Shown here: positions 61,778-64,000 of the stretch, piece by piece | Numbering within the stretch: position 1 is the stretch's first letter | How the letters are laid out: every line of letters begins with the position of its first letter | Source: Antedon mediterranea | Lineage: Eukaryota > Echinodermata > Crinoidea > Comatulida > Antedonidae | DNA: 64,000 nucleotides | Direction of reading: 5' to 3' | NCBI RefSeq assembly: GCF_964355755.1 | Contig: NC_092673.1 | Location: 2,423,001-2,487,000, forward strand | The notes under the pieces: model-generated | Told to the model about the DNA's origin: nothing | Seen by the model: only the letters and a program-made list of their open reading frames with translations | The model's database searches: none | Made by a program: the position numbers and the translations under genes

Positions 61778-63162
61778 TCTACTTTATACTTAAAGATGTA
61801 TTGTCCCCCAAAAACATAAAAAATGAAGATTAATAAAATCAGACTTTAAATAGACCATTTTGCAGTTTTAATAAAGTTATTCACTTATGTAAAAAAAACA
61901 AAAATAATAACTATTACGTGACATTAAAATGGCATATTCAACAAAAAAAATGGGAAAACAAATTTTTAGGGTGACAATATATCTTTAAGACACCAACAAA
62001 AAGTATAGCCTTAATAGAGGTTGCCTCTAGTGTTGAAACATATATTTCCCCTTGTTTGGATTCTCCCTGAATAGAGGTGTATGAGGCTTGAGTGAGATGG
62101 CCTGTAAAAAAGTATAGGGAGCCAAGGTTTGGATAAAGAATCATCCTAGAAATGACTATCATCTATGAGTGAGACGGTCAAGAAGAAATGGCACTTTCAT
62201 TTTTACCTCCTTATACGATCACTTCGGGAAACCACCTCACGACGATAAAAAAATTTAGTTACATGCTTTTAGATATCCGAATATGTATTGTAAGAACAAT
62301 ATTTTAAGTTATTTAATTATATTTAAAATTAAAAAGGAACTGTGTCATTATGTATACAATTTAGTAGCAAACTATGAAGAGGGCTTGTGTTTGTAAATAA
62401 ATGCATTTTTGTACTTAATTTCTTATACTGTGTAATAAATTATTTATTTGCAATTTTCCTGACAGTGATGCTAATGTTACTAAAATTTAGGAACATACAT
62501 ATCTGTGTTTTCCCTTAATATACAACCTAAATTAAATTTATTGTTGTTGCGCACTATACAAACGACAATTGAGAGAGAAAGAGAACTGAAATAAATAAGT
62601 TTAAACATTATTGAAGTTTTAGACTCTGTCATTTATTATTTCAAATATACTAGAAAGTAATTTTCTGAATGGTTATAAAAACATGCTACTGGGTGAAAAC
62701 AAATTTTAATAATATACTATTTATATTATATATTCTTTCTCTGATCATATTCAAAATAAATATATTCTGATAAAAAATAAAATAGTACTGTATTACTAAT
62801 GATTGTAATTACAGTGCTGTTCACACTATGGACAAGAATTAAAAAGCTGAAAATAAGGCATTAGATACAGACAGGTCAGCTTTAGTATGGATAAACTATT
62901 TATAATTGTGAATATAAACTAAGTCTCATTTGAGGCTTAGGGAGTGGAGCTGAACTAGTCATGTGTCACAACCCAGTCAGGATTGAACCCTGGACGTTTG
63001 GATTGGAAGGCAAGCACGTTAACCGTCAAGCTACAACTCCACTACATTTGCATGCACTGTGCCTATTACACACATGGTTGACCATACCGATATCGTCATC
63101 ATATGGCAGCAGCAAACAGGTGTTAGTATGTTAATGTTAGTAATACAATTATTACCCACATA
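61778..63162. other. intergenic region between BBIP1 and the dioxygenase gene
   Basis: A+T-rich; holds SINE A copy 2 at 62938-63045 and no coding exon. The convergent arrangement means the 3' ends of both genes face each other here. Confidence 0.6.
62938..63045 (-). repeat. SINE A, tRNA-like with inverted ends, copy 2
   Basis: Minus-strand reading: AGTGGAGTTG, box-A-like TAGCTTGACGG, box-B-like GGGTTCAATCC, and the terminal CAGCTCCACTCCC pairing with the start. Same family as 53757-53882. Confidence 0.75.
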
Positions 63163-63331
63163 CTATTTAAGTTCATCGGTAGAGGGAGGATCCATATATT
63201 GTTGAACAGCTCTCCACAAAGCTGTTATATTGCCAGCCCCAAAGCCAGTAGCACCACGGCGTTGGATATACTCCAAGAAAAATGTGTCTTCATTAAACAA
63301 TGGTTTTGTGAAAACCTGCATGAGGTATCTC
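63163..63331 (-). CDS. HPD-like terminal exon
   Basis: Acceptor TTTTTTTACAG; first base completes an Arg codon. Carries the C-terminal iron-binding glutamate strand and gating helix region [11 protein letters not shown]. Confidence 0.88.
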
Positions 63332-63743
63332 CTGTAAAAAAAGAACAAGGTTGTTTTTTTTATTTTATAGCTCTATAGAATATTGTGCAGTACAGTAAAC
63401 CGATTTGGAACTAGTAGTACTATAGGTTCAACAGTTTTGATGCACTGTATAAAAACATATGCCATCATTTGTCCAGTATCATAGGCTAATTATGTGACAC
63501 CTGTATTATGTTACGGTTTATTGAGCATGTGATAATATGTGACACTGTATTACACAATTTGCCTATGATACTGGTGAAATTATACATACAGTAGCCTCAC
63601 AAATATCTATACATGTATCACCTGTCATTCGTTTGCTTGTCATCATGTTTGATTGCATCTGCTTCAGCATCCAATAGAATTCCATGCTTTTGCAAAGTCG
63701 TAACCTCTTCACCAGATTCAATAATTTCATCCAGTTTACCAAC
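63163..63743 (-). CDS. 4-hydroxyphenylpyruvate dioxygenase-like protein, C-terminal part (last two exons)
   Basis: Member of the HPD/HPDL family of Fe(II) dioxygenases that act on 4-hydroxyphenylpyruvate. Exon 63622-63743 reads [20 protein letters not shown] then GILLDAE; exon 63163-63331 reads [36 protein letters not shown] and stops at TAG after DELK. The Glu in FFLEYIQR corresponds to the iron-ligand glutamate of HPD. The [18 protein letters not shown] and ALW pattern fits HPDL (mitochondrial, 4-hydroxymandelate-forming in human) better than HPD, whose tail is longer. The rest lies past the right edge. Confidence 0.82.
63622..63743 (-). CDS. HPD-like penultimate exon
   Basis: Acceptor AAACTTAG, donor GACAG|GTGATA. 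Encodes [20 protein letters not shown], then a polar loop ending KHDDKQTND. Phase fits the terminal exon. Confidence 0.82.
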
Positions 63744-63949
63744 CTAAGTTTGCAGTTATACAAATACACATTATATTATTAGATTCACATACTGTACTGT
63801 ATTTCTTATACTGGTGATTATGAAACTAGTCTGGATTTTACCATCTAATAACGTATGTCTATTTTACACTGGTTTTTTTAGTGTGTATTTGGCTCACTGT
63901 ACTAGTAAAGTCAAGTCTCTACCCAAACACTTCTTTTGCTGGAATTAAT

Positions 63950-64000
63950 CTGTCTAAAAAAAGTGTGATGTGCCCATGGTGGTGATATGGGAAAATATGG
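63950..64000. mobile_element. MITE family 1, copy 15, cut by window end
   Basis: CTGTCTAAAAAAAGTGTGATGTGCCC and GGTGATATGGGAAAATATGG match the family interior; part of the left end is deleted. Confidence 0.65.

Noticed and set aside
62938..63045. Possible functional tRNA gene
   Set aside because: Box A- and B-like sequences exist but no canonical cloverleaf with proper anticodon stem spacing is seen, and a second diverged copy at 53757 shows that it is a dispersed repeat.

Overview
The window is animal (metazoan) nuclear DNA: A+T-rich, with exons bounded by GT/AG splice sites, long repeat-filled introns and many short inverted-repeat transposons. The gene families (an FGFR-type receptor kinase, a TRIM-NHL protein, an ADAM12/19-type metalloprotease, the BBSome subunit BBIP1 and an HPD/HPDL-type dioxygenase) together with the density of small DNA transposons suggest a marine invertebrate, possibly an echinoderm. 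The species assignment is inference and is weak.

Layout. 1-4049 (+): the last eight exons of an FGFR-like receptor tyrosine kinase (transmembrane segment plus complete kinase domain; the extracellular part lies before the window). 6306-8402 (+): an intronless 698-residue TRIM-NHL protein without a filamin domain. 8403-22240: a gene-poor block holding a 56-bp A+T satellite, a 4.1-kb array built from two palindromic modules, several minisatellites and two candidate non-coding exons. 22241-59418 (-): a complete ADAM12/19-like gene. I joined 20 constitutive coding exons plus one alternative pair; every splice phase fits and the product is 1001 or 1004 residues, from signal peptide to proline-rich tail. 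59419-61486: the ADAM/BBIP1 head-to-head interval with a 797-bp palindrome-loaded transposon. 61522-61755 (+): BBIP1. 63163 to the right edge (-): the last two exons of an HPD-like dioxygenase, probably HPDL.

Most notable. (1) The ADAM gene has two tandem versions of the exon that encodes the zinc-binding site. Both carry an intact HExxHxxGxxH motif, and reading frame forces use of exactly one, so the gene appears to make two proteases with different active-site surroundings. A pyrimidine-rich repeat array (transcript sense) lies just upstream of the pair. (2) Two copies of a dispersed repeat carry a hammerhead-ribozyme-like core with a minimal stem III, resembling the ribozymes of Penelope-like retroelements. 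(3) A satellite array alternates two hairpin modules in 195- and 285-bp units. (4) Several MITE families are present (one with at least 15 copies and an internally amplifying 20-mer), along with nested insertions and a tRNA-like SINE with inverted ends.

The genes do not form one pathway; they are ordinary separate animal loci. All exon calls come from reading splice sites, phases and recognisable protein motifs by eye. No database search was run.
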